Shown piece after piece: positions 22,367-35,057 of a stretch of 64,000 nt of DNA (its first letter is position 1; each line of letters starts with the position of its first letter). A program made the translations under genes and the position numbers. The DNA is from Pseudopyrenochaeta lycopersici. Taxonomy: Eukaryota; Ascomycota; Dothideomycetes; Pleosporales; Pseudopyrenochaetaceae. The stretch is from contig NHZP01000001.1 of assembly GCA_003313425.1 (NCBI GenBank), positions 1,612,001 through 1,676,000 of the forward strand, in the 5' to 3' direction. The notes under the pieces were generated by a model. It had not been told where the DNA came from, ran no database searches, and saw nothing but the letters and a program-made list of their open reading frames with translations.

Positions 22367-25304
22367 AGGCTGGATTCGGCACAGTACAAGTCCTGCAGGA
22401 GCCCCTATACTATTTGTCCCTAAGAAGGATGGAAAGCTTCGCCTCTGTGTTGACTATCGAGGATTGAACGCCGTTACAATTAAGGATCGTTGCCCGCTTC
22501 CGTTGATTGGAGAGACCCTGGATCGCCTGTCAGGCGCACGTTATTATACTACCCTGGATCTTCGTAATGCGTACCACCGCCTAAGAATTCGATCAGGAGA
22601 CGAGTGGAAAACTGCCTTTCGAACTCGATATGGCCACTTTGAGTACTTAGTTATGCCATTTGGGCTGACTAACGCCCCAGCAAGCTTTCAAGCATATATC
22701 AATAAGGCGCTTAGCGAACATTTAGACCATATTTGCGTGGTTTACCTTGATGATATACTCATCTATACCCACAGCGAGGACATTGCGATACACTGGCGCG
22801 CAGTGCGCTCTGTACTTAAAGCCTTACGAAAGGCAGAGCTCTTTGCCAACCTCGAAAAGTGTACCTTTGCATCAAGTGAGGTCCACTTCCTTGGGTTTAT
22901 TGTTACAACGCGCGGAATCTGCGCGGATCCAGCGCGCGTCGAGACTATCACTCAATGGCCACAGCCCACAAACATCAAAGAACTCCAGTCCTTTCTTGGG
23001 TTTGCCAACTTTTATCGACGTTTTATTGAGGGATACGCCCGAGAAACAGCTCCTCTTACTGATTTACTTAAGGGTAATCAGGATTTTCATTGGAATAATG
23101 CCGCGAATGCGTCGTTTGGGAAGCTTAAAGAGCGCTTTTTAAGTGCGCCAATCCTGCGCCACTTCGACCCCGCTCTCGCGATACGCGTAGAGACAGATGC
23201 GTCTACCTTCGCTATCTCGGGCATTCTGTCACAGTTGTTCGAAGATGAAAAATGGCATCCAATTGCCTTCATGTCAAGGAAGCTTCAGAGCGCTGAGCTA
23301 AATTATGAAACATATGATTTAGAGCTCTTAGCAATTGTATACAGCTTCAAGCAGTGGCGGCATTACCTTCAAGGTACGCAGCACACTATACAGGTCCTCA
23401 GTGACCATAACAACCTGCGCTCTATGCGCGCAGTACAGAAGTTAAACCCGCGTCAAGCACGTTGGGCGATCTATCTAGGAGCTTTTGATTTTGAGGTGAA
23501 GCACCGCCCGGGGAAAATAAACCCTGCGGACGGCCCTTCACGAAGGGCAGATTACGTACAGGAGAACCTGTCGCTGACCCAGTTGTTGCCTACCTTGCAG
23601 AACAAACTACTAGCAAGAGTAGAGCATAGTGGAGCAAGAGGATCCACGGCCGGGCTCAGCTCGGTGGGCGCGTGTGAAACGCACGTTGCTACAGTTTGCA
23701 GAACCATGAAGGTCCCTACTGCTGGCGCCATGGAATGCATGCCATGCGTGCCACGCTCACTAGCTAGGGTGTTAGTTAGTAGCGAACCTGCGACAGTAGA
23801 GTCCGAAACGTGGATGGAGACCCTGTACCAACTGCAGCAAGGGGACGCCTTTGCCCAGCAGCGGATTACAGACTCCACGCGCGTGGAACGCACTCGAAGC
23901 AGCAGAGGGGCGCCCGTTTGGCGTCTCGACGAAAGAAAAGTCCTGAGATACAATGGCAGAATATATGTTCCAGAAGAACCAGCTATCAGGCAAGAGATTT
24001 TGTTCCAGAACCATGACACGCGCATGGCAGGCCACTTTGGCGCACGTAGAACGCTTGAGCTGATCGGAAGGCTATACTATTGGCCAACGCTTAGTCATGA
24101 TGTTCAGGAGTACGTGAGAACATGTGCTGTTTGCCAAAGGAGCAAAGCTCCAAGGCACAGTCAATATGGAAAGCTAGCACCTCTACCAGTTCCTGGGGAT
24201 ATATTCGAGGAAGTCACACTAGACTTTATTTCCGGGTTGCCCCCAGCGAAGGATAGTTCAGGTTGCGTGTTTGATGCGATCCTCGTGATCGTTGATCGCT
24301 TCTCAAAGATGGCGCTCTATATACCCGCTTTAAAGACATGGGACGCAAAACAGTTCGCAAAAGCTTACTTTGACCATGTGATTTTGAAGTTTGGGGTACA
24401 GAAAGGTATTATATCAGACAGAGGCCCTGTCTTCACCTCCAACTTTTGGGCGGAGATCTGCTACCAACTACAGGTAAAGCGCAAGCTGAGCACAGCTTTC
24501 CATCCACAGACAGATGGGCAAACAGAACGCCAGAATCAAACGCTTGAACAGTACCTTCGAGTCTTTGCATCAGCAGCTCAGGACAACTGGGTTGAGCTTT
24601 TGAGTACAGCTCAATTTGCGTACAATAATTCAGTCCATGAGTCAACAAAATCAACTCCTTTCTATGCTGTATATGGCAAGCACCCACTGGTTACCTCACC
24701 TCCTGAGGACAGCAGGCCAGAGGGGGAGATGCCCGATGCAATAGACAGAGTTAAGCGCATGCACAACGCAAGGACCGCGCTCGTGGAACACCTACGAAAA
24801 GCACAAGAGTATCAAAGCCGATATTACAACAAAAAGCATAAGGATGAAGCATTCCGCCAAGGAGATCTTGTATTACTCAGCACTAAGCACATCAACTTGA
24901 CCCACCAACCAAATAAAAAGCTATCTAGCAAGTTTATTGGACCCTTCAGAGTACAAGAAGCAGTCGGAACGCAGGCATATCGCTTGATTCTACCACCTCA
25001 CTACCGCATTCATAACATATTCCACATCTCACTCCTTGAACGCTGGAAATCCCGGCAGGAAGAAGAGGAAAACACCCAGCCACCTAATATTACTCCTGAA
25101 GGAGAGGAAGTCTGGGAAGTTGAAAAGATCCTAGGCAAACGTACAAAGAAGGGCCAACTGCAGTACTGGCTGAGGTGGAAAGGTTACGATGAGACCTGGG
25201 ATACCTGGACTCCAGCATCAGATTTTGAAAACATGGATGACCTGGTTCGAGAGTTTGAACAAGAGGGAAGAGCTACGCGCTTGAGAAAGAGAAAGGAAGC
25301 ATAA
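22337..25304 (+). CDS. Element D pol: RT, RNase H, integrase, chromodomain
   Basis: Open from about 22206 to TAA at 25302-25304; sequence with RT similarity starts near 22,340 (DALRKGWI). RT motifs: LFVPKKDGKLRLCVDYRGLN (about 22,410), DLRNAYHRLRI, MPFGLTNAPASFQ, active site YLDD near 22,740-22,755. RNase H: VETDASTFAISG near 23,187. Integrase: HHCC zinc-binding region at about 24,030-24,135 (CAVC), catalytic Asp in TLDF near 24,215, Asp in ISDRGPVF near 24,410, Glu in QTERQNQTLEQYL near 24,520. A C-terminal chromodomain (VEKILGKRTKKGQLQYWLRW, near 25,118-25,180) targets such elements to heterochromatin. All catalytic residues seen are intact. The frame differs from the protease frame by a net 2 nt at a TA repeat near 22,340. 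Confidence 0.92.
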
Positions 25305-25504
25305 GCTACGCAACTGAAGCGCTGAGGAGAAGCAAGTCTAGGAAAGAAAAGCAGAACTCATCATTATAGCCTTGGGCTCATGGGTATCTATGGAAAGCGA
25401 AAGAAAAACCCCAAAAAACGCCGAAACCACCCAACCCTTGCCACTCGCGCCGCACCCGATCTCTTTCCCAGCCTCACCTGCGCTCCAAGCGCCACCAGCA
25501 CCCC

Positions 25505-26276
25505 CTACTCGTCATCATCACCATCATCCTCACCACCACCACCACCACCATTCTGAAGCTGAGCAACCTGCCTCTGACCCCCTCCTCCATCGCTACTCTC
25601 GCTGTCGCTGCTGTCCGGGTCACCATTGGCGTTATTCTGTAAAGATATCAGCTTGCGCCCTAGATGCGAGCGACCTATCCACATACCATGCGAGCCGCGT
25701 GGCCCACAAGCTGCTCCAGAGCAGCAGCGATCCTGCGTTGTTCGACCAGGATCAGCCCCAGGAATTGGGGCGAGGTGGTGGGCACTTGGGTGGCCACACC
25801 CATGGGTGTGCCAGTATGGGCGGCGTGGCGGCGGCGGCTGGCGAGCTCCAGATTGAATTGGCGCTGGCAACGCGCAAGCTTGACGCCGGCCGTGATGACC
25901 GCGGCATTAGTTCGAGGGGTGGCAGCGGCAGTGACCGCCGTATCGTATCGGTCACGGAGAACGTACAGGCGGTTCAAGCGAGCATTGAGCTCGCGGGGGA
26001 CCTGTGTTTATCAACAACAACGCGCCTGGAGCGAGCTATAGGTTAAAGACTCACAGGAGTACAGGCACCACGATTGCCACGGACACAGTGGTCACAGCGC
26101 TTGTGGTCCGGGTTATCGCAGTTCTTTTTCTGCTTGGTGATGTTTTGCGCGCAGCGCAGGCACGTCGCAACCGTCGCGTCTTGGTCAGCACGCTTATCGG
26201 CTGTGGCCCACACGAAGGGCCTAGCACCGCGAAGGTGCGACTTCTTGATATACTTTGGATTTGGGTAATGGACCAT
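25505..26276 (-). CDS. Opposite-strand three-exon gene in element D; six-Cys zinc-cluster-like protein
   Basis: Exons 26276-26055, 26001-25687 and 25636-25505, joined by introns of 53 bp (GTGAGT...CACAG) and 50 bp (GTATGT...TTACAG), give 222 aa with every junction in frame. Residues 1-35 are basic (MVHYPNPKYIKKSHLRGARP). Cysteines 39, 42, 53, 61, 64 and 72 have the spacing CX2CX10CX7CX2CX7C, like a loosened Zn2Cys6 or similar zinc cluster. Residues about 75-180 are helical, Ala/Arg-rich and leucine-spaced, possibly for dimerisation. The tail is Ser/Asp, then Gly, then acidic (GEDDGDDDE). It lies between pol and the 3' LTR on the strand opposite pol. An upstream ATG at 26429 would add 51 residues. 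Homologous but RIPped DNA remains in E. Function is unknown; regulation of the element is a guess. Confidence 0.7.
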
Positions 26277-26605
26277 GGTGTCGAGCGAGTTGTGTGCGTT
26301 GCGTATGCGATTCGATGGTGTTGTTATGATGGGGCAAAGGAGCAGCGCGATATCACAACAATACTGGAAAACTCTGCCATCACGAAGTGGGTCCGCACCT
26401 CGTTGCCAGGGAACAAAAGTCTCGATCACCTCGACTTTGCCAGAGGCAGGAGCGCAAACACGGGGCGCTCACAACACACAACAACAAAGCGCATGGGACG
26501 CGTCTAGGACGCGCGATCAAAACACACACATGGACACTCTTTTCCTATTTTCCTGCATGGTTTTAGGTTTTTATTGAGGCCATTAATGCTGTCGGGACGC
26601 CAGCT

Positions 26606-26619
26606 AGAGGGGAAGGCTC
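26606..26619 (+). other. Element D polypurine tract
   Basis: AGAGGGGAAGGCTC, immediately before the 3' LTR, is the expected primer site for plus-strand DNA synthesis. Confidence 0.85.
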
Positions 26620-26850
26620 TGTAACGAAGTATCGTGAATCTGAATCTTGGTGTTGCAGCATAGTTGCGCTAGACCTCTTCTAGGGCTAGCGCGCACCGTG
26701 ACGGACCTGCTTAAAACCTGCGCTGGCTGCGCGGAGCGGGGACGACAAGTATTATTCTCTCCCATAGCTGAGTGACAGCAATACAGAACCATCCCTTCAC
26801 TATTATCTGTGGTGTGAAGCAAGTACTATTGCCTGAAACCATACGTTACA
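26620..26850 (+). repeat. Element D 3' LTR (231 bp)
   Basis: Same sequence as 20258-20488, followed by the second TAATG duplication copy (26851-26855). Confidence 0.95.
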
Positions 26851-26981
26851 TAATGAGAGCAGAAAGAGCCTACATAGCATTAAACTGTTAACGTCGAAAA
26901 CACAAACATAAGAGCGCTATATTGCGATACAGAGATCATAGGATTACCTAGAAAGAGCTGGGTGTCTGTTTAACACTAAAA

Positions 26982-27213
26982 AACCTTTGAGAGGGATAGC
27001 GCTGTTGCGGCCAGCCTTCGGAACCTTTGAGAGAGATAGCGCTGTTGCGGCTAGCCTTCAGAACCTTAGAGAGGGATGGCGCTGTTGCGGCCAGCCTTTG
27101 GAACCTTTGAGAGGGATAGCGCTGTTGCGGCCAGCCTTTAGAACCTTAGAGAGGGATGGCGCTGTTGCGGCCAGCCTTCGGAACCTTAGAGAGGGATGGC
27201 GCTGTTGCGGCCA
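26982..27213 (+). repeat. B2 leader tandem repeat, 40-bp unit, about 5.8 copies
   Basis: The same 40-bp unit as in B1 (GCGCTGTTGCGGCCAGCC core) but six copies against four. It produces an open reading frame of 85 codons purely by repetition, which I do not regard as a gene. Confidence 0.95.
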
Positions 27214-29408
27214 CCCCCTCTACATTTTTAGAGCTAAGAGTTGACAGGGACTAGCTCTGTTGAGGCTGTATCCTTATTATCTTGCTATAACAAATTAAGA
27301 CTTCCTATAAGATGAGCAGAAGCTAACTTAGTAGTAGTAGGATAAGAAGACGAATAAGAATAAGATAATAGAAAACAGAAACAAGAACAACTATAAATAA
27401 TTAAGAAACAATTCAGGAGTAGTACAGTATTAGATTTTAGTTAATTATTAGCGTTAGCAAGGAACTGCCTAGTGGTTACAGTCTCCTTATTTAGTTATAC
27501 TAAAGGGCTGCAGCAGCCTATTCAGGATTTAGCTATCCTCATAGCTGAATCGACACTAGATTCGCTGTTATTCAGATCAGATCTTACGCCTGCTATTGAG
27601 GTTATTAAGAAACACACTATAGATACTAGTAAAGTACTTATGCCTATAAGGCTAGCGAGGAAAGACTTTCTATTTACAGGAAAGGACGTTACTAAGTTCC
27701 TAGATAACTTTAATTGCTAGGCAGATAATAGTAGCTATAATAACTATTAAAAGATAAAAATCTTTCTAGATTTCTGCGACACTATATATAGAAGCTTTAT
27801 TAAGAAAATAAGGCTATACAAGGTACTAGACTAGAAGAAGCTTTAAGAAGTAATAAAAGAGTATTAGTATAATTAAGATGTAGCTTAATACATAGGAACG
27901 CGAGTGTTTCTAGAGACTTATGTTTCTAAGACGTTAAGAAAATTCCTAGGACTATCTAAGTATTTAACTAACTTTGCAGCGTATAGTAACGCTTATATTA
28001 AGATAGGCTAGCTATATAGGATAGAGGCTAACTTCTTTTTTACTAGAGGCCTTCTAAGAGAAGACTAGGATATAATCTTTATCTATATATATAAAGGGCT
28101 AATTCTAGATAAGCTAAAGAGTTTTAATATTAAGAAGATTTACACGTATCTTAAGCGCGTGTACTGCTAGAGAGAGGGGATAAAATAGATATCTCCTAGT
28201 TATATAGAAAGAGAGGCTAAGCTTATACACTAGATCCTTAATTAAGAAAAGAAAATATTAATAGCTAAGTAGCTAAAAGACGCAGTTAATAAGTATAAGA
28301 AAAGCAAAGCTTAAGAGGAAGCTAGGCCTACTCTTCTACCTAGTGTAGATCTAGAGGTTTAAGACCTTATTTTAGCCCTTAGTAACTAGAAGATTAGCCT
28401 AGCTAAGGTTAATAAGATAATAGTTTATCCTAAGCTTAGTTAGATTCTAAGGAACCTAGCTACGTACGCGTACTTTATTAGCTAAGTTGTCTTAAGAGAT
28501 AATACTAAGCAGCTATTATTAGAAAAGAATAATAGCTCGTACATAATAACAGCTCCTTATAACTTAAATCCTTAGTAAGGCGTAATTACTATCTAAGGCT
28601 GTGAATATTAAAACACTTATAATATATACAACCTCCTTAGTTATATTACTAGAGAATGTAAGCTAAATTAGCTGCTTTTATATTTTAGCTAGATTAGCTT
28701 TAAGTAGAATAAAGAAGTTAGATATAAGACTTACTATTTTAGTCCTTCGTATAAGAGGTTAGGGCAAATCTAAAGAACTGCACTCTAAATACTACAGCTC
28801 TATTAGTTAAAATAGAAAATTTAGGAGTATTATAGAGTTACTAATAATATTCTAGATTAGCTAGTATTAGTAGTATATCTAGAGAAGTTTAATAGAGTAG
28901 ACTTAAGGCCTACTTAATATTAAAAGCTTAGACTACTAGCTGCGCAGTAATAGAAGGTAGTTAGTCCTAATATAAATACAATTATAGAAGATAGATATAG
29001 TAAGATAGCTATAAGCCTAGCTAAAGACCTACTAAACTTTTAAAACGTTAGAATATTACTAAGAGGCTTAACTAAAGCGTGTTTTACCCTTAATAAGGTT
29101 ATATCTTAGGATATTATTCTTAGTGCTTTTAAGGAAAGAGTAGTAAATACTAGCTTAACTTATATAGTAATATACTCTTAAACGCGTTAGAATATTAGGA
29201 AAGATCTAGTTCTTAAGAAAGTTAGGTAGAGTAAAGTTTAGAAGTAAGCTCCTGCTAAACCTCCTTATTCTAAGTAACTAAAGTAAGTTATAGTTAAAGA
29301 CTATTATATTCTTACTATAAAGGGTAACACTATATTTAAACTAATAGATATTAAGGAGTTTAAATAAGTAGAGCTAATTCTATTTGCTAGTTAAGCCTAT
29401 AATAAGCT

Positions 29409-29844
29409 TGTAAAGGATCTTAAAAGCTATTAGTGAGAATAACTAATAAGACTGCAAGGTTAGTTCTCCGGGATAGAGTAAGAGACTAGATAGAAGGGGG
29501 TTTTTAATACTAAGATAGTAAGAGGGTGCTTCTGTAAAGAGTACTAAAGGTTAAGAATAATTAGTATTGCTATTACTATACTGTAGAGTATAATATTAAG
29601 TTAAACATAATAAGCTATAAGGGTTTATTATAATAATCTATATACACGAGGAGTCTTATAAGACTATACTGTTCTTACGGAGTCTTATATGGAGACTAGA
29701 TGTCAGAGTGTGAGATCCTTAAGACTGTGAGACTCGTAACAAGTCACGTGTTCTTTTCTTAATGCAGCCTTGTGCCTAGCGCACGTACCAGGCCGCGGGG
29801 CTTCTTAAGGCGGTTGTCCCTCGGTATGTTCTTAGGTCGTAACA
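29409..29844 (-). repeat. Solo LTR of the element A superfamily (436 bp)
   Basis: TG...CA ends flanked by a perfect 5-bp AAGCT duplication (29404-29408 and 29845-29849). The uninterrupted B1 counterpart at about 7935 reads AATAAGCTATTCTC, confirming insertion. The left about 240 bp match the A LTR and the right half does not. A solo LTR forms when the two LTRs of an element recombine and lose the interior. By comparison with A the original element was on the minus strand. The right half keeps normal CA/TG levels. Confidence 0.95.
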
Positions 29845-30167
29845 AAGCTATTCTCTCTTATATAGCCTCTAGATAATAATAGAAGCTTTTAAGATTTAAA
29901 AGCTAAGCCTAAATTTATTAGTTAGAATAAGAAAAAGAAGAACTAGAATAATAGCCTTACTAACATAGAGCTTTATTATTTACTAGGCCTGTATCTAAAC
30001 TATATTACTACTACTATACTATATTAGGAGGTGCGTAGTATAACTTTTAGGGACCTTATAAGCTAATATTAGCTTTAAAAATAAGTTAGAAATATATTAA
30101 AAGTAATTAATAAGCCTGCTGCGTTATTAGCTAGCGTAAACGCTGTAGAATTAAGTATTAGGCTAGC

Positions 30168-30223
30168 TAGCTAATTAGTAATCGCTAGGTTAGCTAAGCA
30201 AGACCTACTAGAACCTAATTAGC
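30168..30223 (+). repeat. B2 stem-loop repeat copy 1
   Basis: Counterpart of B1 8265-8320, with arms AGCTAATTAG and CTAATTAGCT. Coordinates good to a few bases. Confidence 0.65.
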
Positions 30224-33200
30224 TAATACTGCAGTACCTTACCCTATATAACCCCGCGTCTGCCTATATTATTAGAGATATTTAGAAGTATTTTTCTAAT
30301 AAAGAGAAGGTTAAATTAAATTAATTAGAGACAGTTAGTCTTAAAAAAGGACTAAATTTAGGGCTTAACTTAATATAATTTAGGACTTTTAATACCTAAA
30401 CTAGGTATAAAGCCCTAAGAATATATAATACTTAGTATAAAGCTTTAGTTAATCCTACTAAATAAGAAGCTATAATAATTTAAAAGAAGATAGGTATAGC
30501 CTACGTGTAGTATAACCTTCTAACCTGCTAGGCCTTATTTAATAGGTATATAGTAAAGTATCTTATTAACACTAGCGTACAGATAAACTTTTTAAGATAT
30601 AGGACAGCTAAAGTATTAAAGCTTATATATAAAGACTATAAGTAAGGTAGCTTATATTAAGATAGAGTAGTTACTATAAATAGAAGTACTAATCCTTTTA
30701 TAAGAACTGCGTAGAGTGTTCTAGTTAAAGTAAGAGAGGTAACTATTATTAGTTACTTTAGGATTATTTAAAACCTAATAAGATTAGTAATTTTAGGTAG
30801 ATCTTAGTGCGCTTTAGTAAGGTTATCTATTTAGTATAACGTATATAGAAGGATTATATATAGGATTATTTCTAAGAATAGAGATAGAAACGCTGTCTTT
30901 ATAGCCTCTAATCCTACTCCGCTGTATCTAAGAGACTATATACTAACTCTTAAAGATAAAGAAAATATGTAGTAGACACCTTTTTTAGGGAGGAGTATCT
31001 AGATTTAAGTAGAAGATACCTAAGATAATATTTTAGTTTAGAATCTTATTTATCTTATACTTAGGTTAAGTATATTTAGGAGGCTAAGTTTATAAAAGCT
31101 TCTATTAGATCTAGTAAATTTTTACTTATTTTTATAACTAATAATAAGTAGTAATTTAAAGAATAGGTAAAGTAAGTAATAAGCTATAAAGTTAGAGCCT
31201 CTAAGAATCTTTTAGCTATATAAGAATTAGAGTCTTTTTTAGTTATATATAAACTTAACTATTAGGTATAATAGGAAAAGAGAAGGAAGTATATAGGTAG
31301 TTAGGTTAATACTCTGTATAAGAGAGTAGCTAATAAGGTGCAACTTATAGATATTCTTATAGTATTAGATATTAAAGAGTTTAGGCGTAAGGATTAGAAG
31401 CAATATACTATTAAACTGTAACTCTTAAGAAAAAGTCTAAGACCTCTTAATATAAGGCCTTTTAATTACCTTTTTAAATACAGATATATAGTATTCCTAT
31501 AAAGTATAAGATTAATACTAGAAAAGCTAGCCTTATAAAAGTTTAGATCTAAGTTAATAAAATTAGAAGCTTAGCTATTTATTAAAATATTAATAAATAG
31601 AGAAAGCGTAATTGCTTTTACTTTCTCTAAGATAGGATAAATTATTAAGGATATATATCCTCTATATAAGATATAGACTATTAAATATAAAGCTTAGTAA
31701 GAAAAATTATTCCTAATAGCGTAAGCTATTAAGGAAGAAGTAGTTATAATATTTAATAACAGACTTAATTAAAGGGTACTAGAAAGATACGCTAGTTAGT
31801 ACAGAAACTTATAGTTTCTAGTTAAAAAGAAGGATAAGAGTTATTAGATAATACTTAGGTTAATTAAGATAAACGCAGTATCTCTTAGAGATACTAATCT
31901 ACCTCTAATAGTAGATAAATTCTCTAAGCGTTTTAGTAGATGTTATATTCTGTCTCTTATAGATCTATTCTTAGGATATAACTAGATTATACTTTATCTA
32001 GACAGTAGAGACATAACTGCCTTTTATACGCTAGTTAGTTTACTTTAATACTATATAATAGTTTAAGGCATAACTAACTTAGTTACAGTCTTTTAGCGAG
32101 TAGTTATAAAGATTATAAAGGATTATTAGCTACATACTATTCCTTTTATAGATAATATTACTGCTAGCAGTCTTAAAACTAACTATAGAGGAGAAGAAGC
32201 ATTTCCTAGAGTAAGAAGATATATATTAGAACATATTTAGTAGCTAGACAGGGCCCTAGCTAACGTAGAAAGAGCTAGAGCTATAATTTTAAGTAAGAAG
32301 TGTTATTAGGGAGTCTCTAGATTAGGGGTAGTTAGATATAAAGTTACTGCGTAAGAGAGATATCTAGATTAATAAAAAGTAGCTAAGATTCTAGATTAGC
32401 TAAAATATAGAAATATAAAAGAAGTAAGAGCGTTTATAGGTATCTATGTCTACTACAGGATATAGGTGCCTAGCTTTACTATTCGCGCGAAGCCCCTATT
32501 CTAGTTAATAAGGACTAGCGTTAAATAAATATAGCAGGAGGCTTAATAAGAGGCTATACGTACCTTAAAGTAATATATTACTTTAGCCCTAGCGTTAGTA
32601 AGTCCTAATTATAAGAATAGAGGTATACTTTTTATAGTAGTAGACGCAAGTAAGGAAGGCGTAAGCGCGTCTCTTAAATAGATTAGAGTAAATAGAAAAA
32701 GATATCTATATTAATTTAAAAGTATAATATAGTTAAAAGCTAAGAGTCTTTAGTACTTAATAAAGCTTAAGTATAAGGCAGTATTATAGGCGCTAAAGAA
32801 ATTCAGAACCTAGCTGTATAGACAACATTTTACTATTAAAACAGACGCTTAGACACTTATTTATTAACTTAATAGATTATTACCTAACATTCCTAGGTTA
32901 GTCTAAAATAAGTAGCTTACAGCTATCTTTACCTAGGACTTTAATATTAAGTATATTCCTAGAAAGAAGAATGTTATTCTTAATATATTATTACGTTATC
33001 TAAAGCTAGAAGGATAAGAATAGCTAGATAAGACTAAAGATAATCTTAAAGATTTTATTAAAAACCTAGTTGCTAACCTTAAGTTTACCTTACCTACTAA
33101 GATAACTAAGGTACTAAATAAGTAATACTTAGATAAGTTAAAAGTAATTACTTAGTTCTTAATAAGATTTAAGAAGCTTAAAAGCCTTACAAGGGCACAA

Positions 33201-34932
33201 CTTTAAGCATAGAAAAAGAAGGTAATAAATTTCTTTATGCGAGAAAGCTATCTATTCTAAAAGTCTATAAGAAATATAGCTATTTATTAAGCTATAGATA
33301 ATTTTAATCTAAAGACTATAGCTATATAGGAAGTATATTAATAAATTAGTTATAAAGGAGTAAACAGCGTCTATTTAATACTTACTTAATAATACTAGTA
33401 AGAAAGGATATATAAGGAGGTACGACGTATAATTGTATTATATAAATAGTGCTAGCGAAGATTATTAAGTCGTAAGTAAGAGATACTAATAAATACCTAC
33501 TATTACGTATTATAGGAACGAGTTACTATAGACGTTATTTATATGCTGTATTATTAAGGAAAGAAATTTATTATAATTATATAAGAATACCTTAGTAGAT
33601 AGCTAGAGGCACGAGTAATAGCTAATAATAAGTTATCTAATATTACTAAGTTTTTATATAAGGAAATCTTATATTACTAGAGTATAATAAGGATACTTAC
33701 TATAGATAGTAGACCTAATTTTAGAAAGGTAGTTAAAGCCTTTACTAAGATTTATTATATTAGGAGGATCTAGGTATTAGTATATAACCCTTAGGCTATA
33801 GGAAAAATTAAGGGTAGTTATAAGCTAATATATAACGCACTAGTAAAGCTTCCTAGACTTTAGGTTAATAATCTTCTAATAGTATTATAGGTAGATAGAA
33901 TTTCTACTTAAAGTTAGACTAGATATTCTCCTTATTAGTTAGTTACTAGTTAAAATCTAGTACTTTTAATTAAGCTTACTCTTCTAATATAGCAGATATT
34001 ACTATTTAGATAAGTAATATTAAGAGGCTAGTTATTAGTAGTGCGAGCTATACAGCTAGATTTAAGAGATTAATTTCTTAAAGACGCAGTGTTAAGAACT
34101 AAGCGCCTGCAACGTAAAAAGAAAGAATATTAGGATAATTATAAAGAGATTTATTAAAAGGAAATTAAAGAAGATAACTTTATACTAATATAGGACTTAG
34201 CTAGAGATATTAATATATTAAGAGATAAGAAGCTTATAAGTAGATAGCTAGGACTATATAAAGTCTTTTATACTAACTAAGATAAAGGTAATTATTAACT
34301 TATAGACCTTAATAGCACGTAATTTAAAAATACTACCCTAGGATAAAGACTTAAACTATAGGTACTTTAAAATAAAAGTAAGGTTGCTTAGAAGTATTAA
34401 GGTCGTGTAAAGCTATAGGATCCTTTGTTATAGGATACTAAAGCTAACTTTTTACTACTACCTACTTAATCTAATAACTCTTAAGATAATAAGTTTACAG
34501 TTATTAAGAATCTTAACTAAGACGCAATTTAGTTATAAAAGAAAGAGAATAATCCTCCTATAGACTTAGATTTATCTAAAGATATAATACAGCTAACTAC
34601 GCGCAGCTATCTTATTATTATACTAAGATCTTTAACAGAGACTAAGAGATAATAATATATTTAAATACCTAATTTAGAAATTAATTCTAACTTAGAAGAT
34701 AAGCTTACTTAAGCCTAGGGGACGGGCTTTTATCTTAAAGCAGGGGAGGGGCTGTATTTCCTTTATTAAATTTTCGCATATTTTTATATATTTAGTATTA
34801 TATATACGCAGCGCAACCCCCTAGATACATAAAAATAAGTTAAAATTAAATAAAATATTATTTAGAGTCGCTAGGAGGTTAATCTCCTTACTGCGCGATT
34901 AAAAATAGTAAAGAAACTAGGGCGTTAAAGAA

Positions 34933-34988
34933 TCTAGCTAATTAGTAATTGCTAGGTAAGCTTAGCAAGACCTGCTAAAATCTGATTA
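34933..34988 (+). repeat. B2 stem-loop repeat copy 2
   Basis: Counterpart of B1 13032-13087, between pol and ORF2, with arms AGCTAATTAG and CTGATTAGCT. Coordinates good to a few bases. Confidence 0.65.
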
Positions 34989-35057
34989 GCTAGATAACTT
35001 AATATCTGTACTAACAGCAGTAACGTAACTACAAGATTACAGAGCGATAATTTAAAG

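Larger units (their letters stand above)
20258..26850 (+). mobile_element. Element D: young, un-RIPped Ty3/gypsy chromovirus
   Basis: 6,593 bp with 231-bp LTRs (20258-20488 and 26620-26850) that I read as identical, flanked by a 5-bp TAATG duplication (20253-20257 and 26851-26855). It sits in the B2 leader between the LTR and the tandem repeats. Base composition is balanced and CA/TG are normal, so it arrived after RIP struck its host element. Order: gag, protease, RT-RNase H-integrase-chromodomain, opposite-strand gene, polypurine tract, LTR. Gag has a TGA and pol a frameshift, so it is probably not autonomous as assembled. Confidence 0.95.
27472..34769 (+). pseudogene. B2 gag-pol (heavily RIPped, split by solo LTR)
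   Basis: Counterpart of B1 5925-12865. The gag N-terminal region is still open at 27472-27720 (ending KFLDNFNC); after that, stops of the TAG/TAA type occur every few codons. The solo LTR at 29409-29844 interrupts the gag part. RT, RNase H and integrase correspond to about 31,750-33,780. More CA and TG sites are lost than in B1: positions that read CAG or CAC in B1 often read TAG or TAT here. It is non-functional, but keeps the same order and spacing as B1. Confidence 0.8.

Noticed and set aside
25372..26046. 224-codon plus-strand frame with a His run downstream of D pol
   Set aside because: It is antisense to the spliced minus-strand gene; the His run comes from the complement of the Gly/Asp codons of that gene's tail. 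No gag-pol relationship.
26987..27244. 85-codon plus-strand open frame in the B2 leader
   Set aside because: It is the translation of the 40-bp tandem repeat; the unit length is not a multiple of three and B1 has no equivalent frame.
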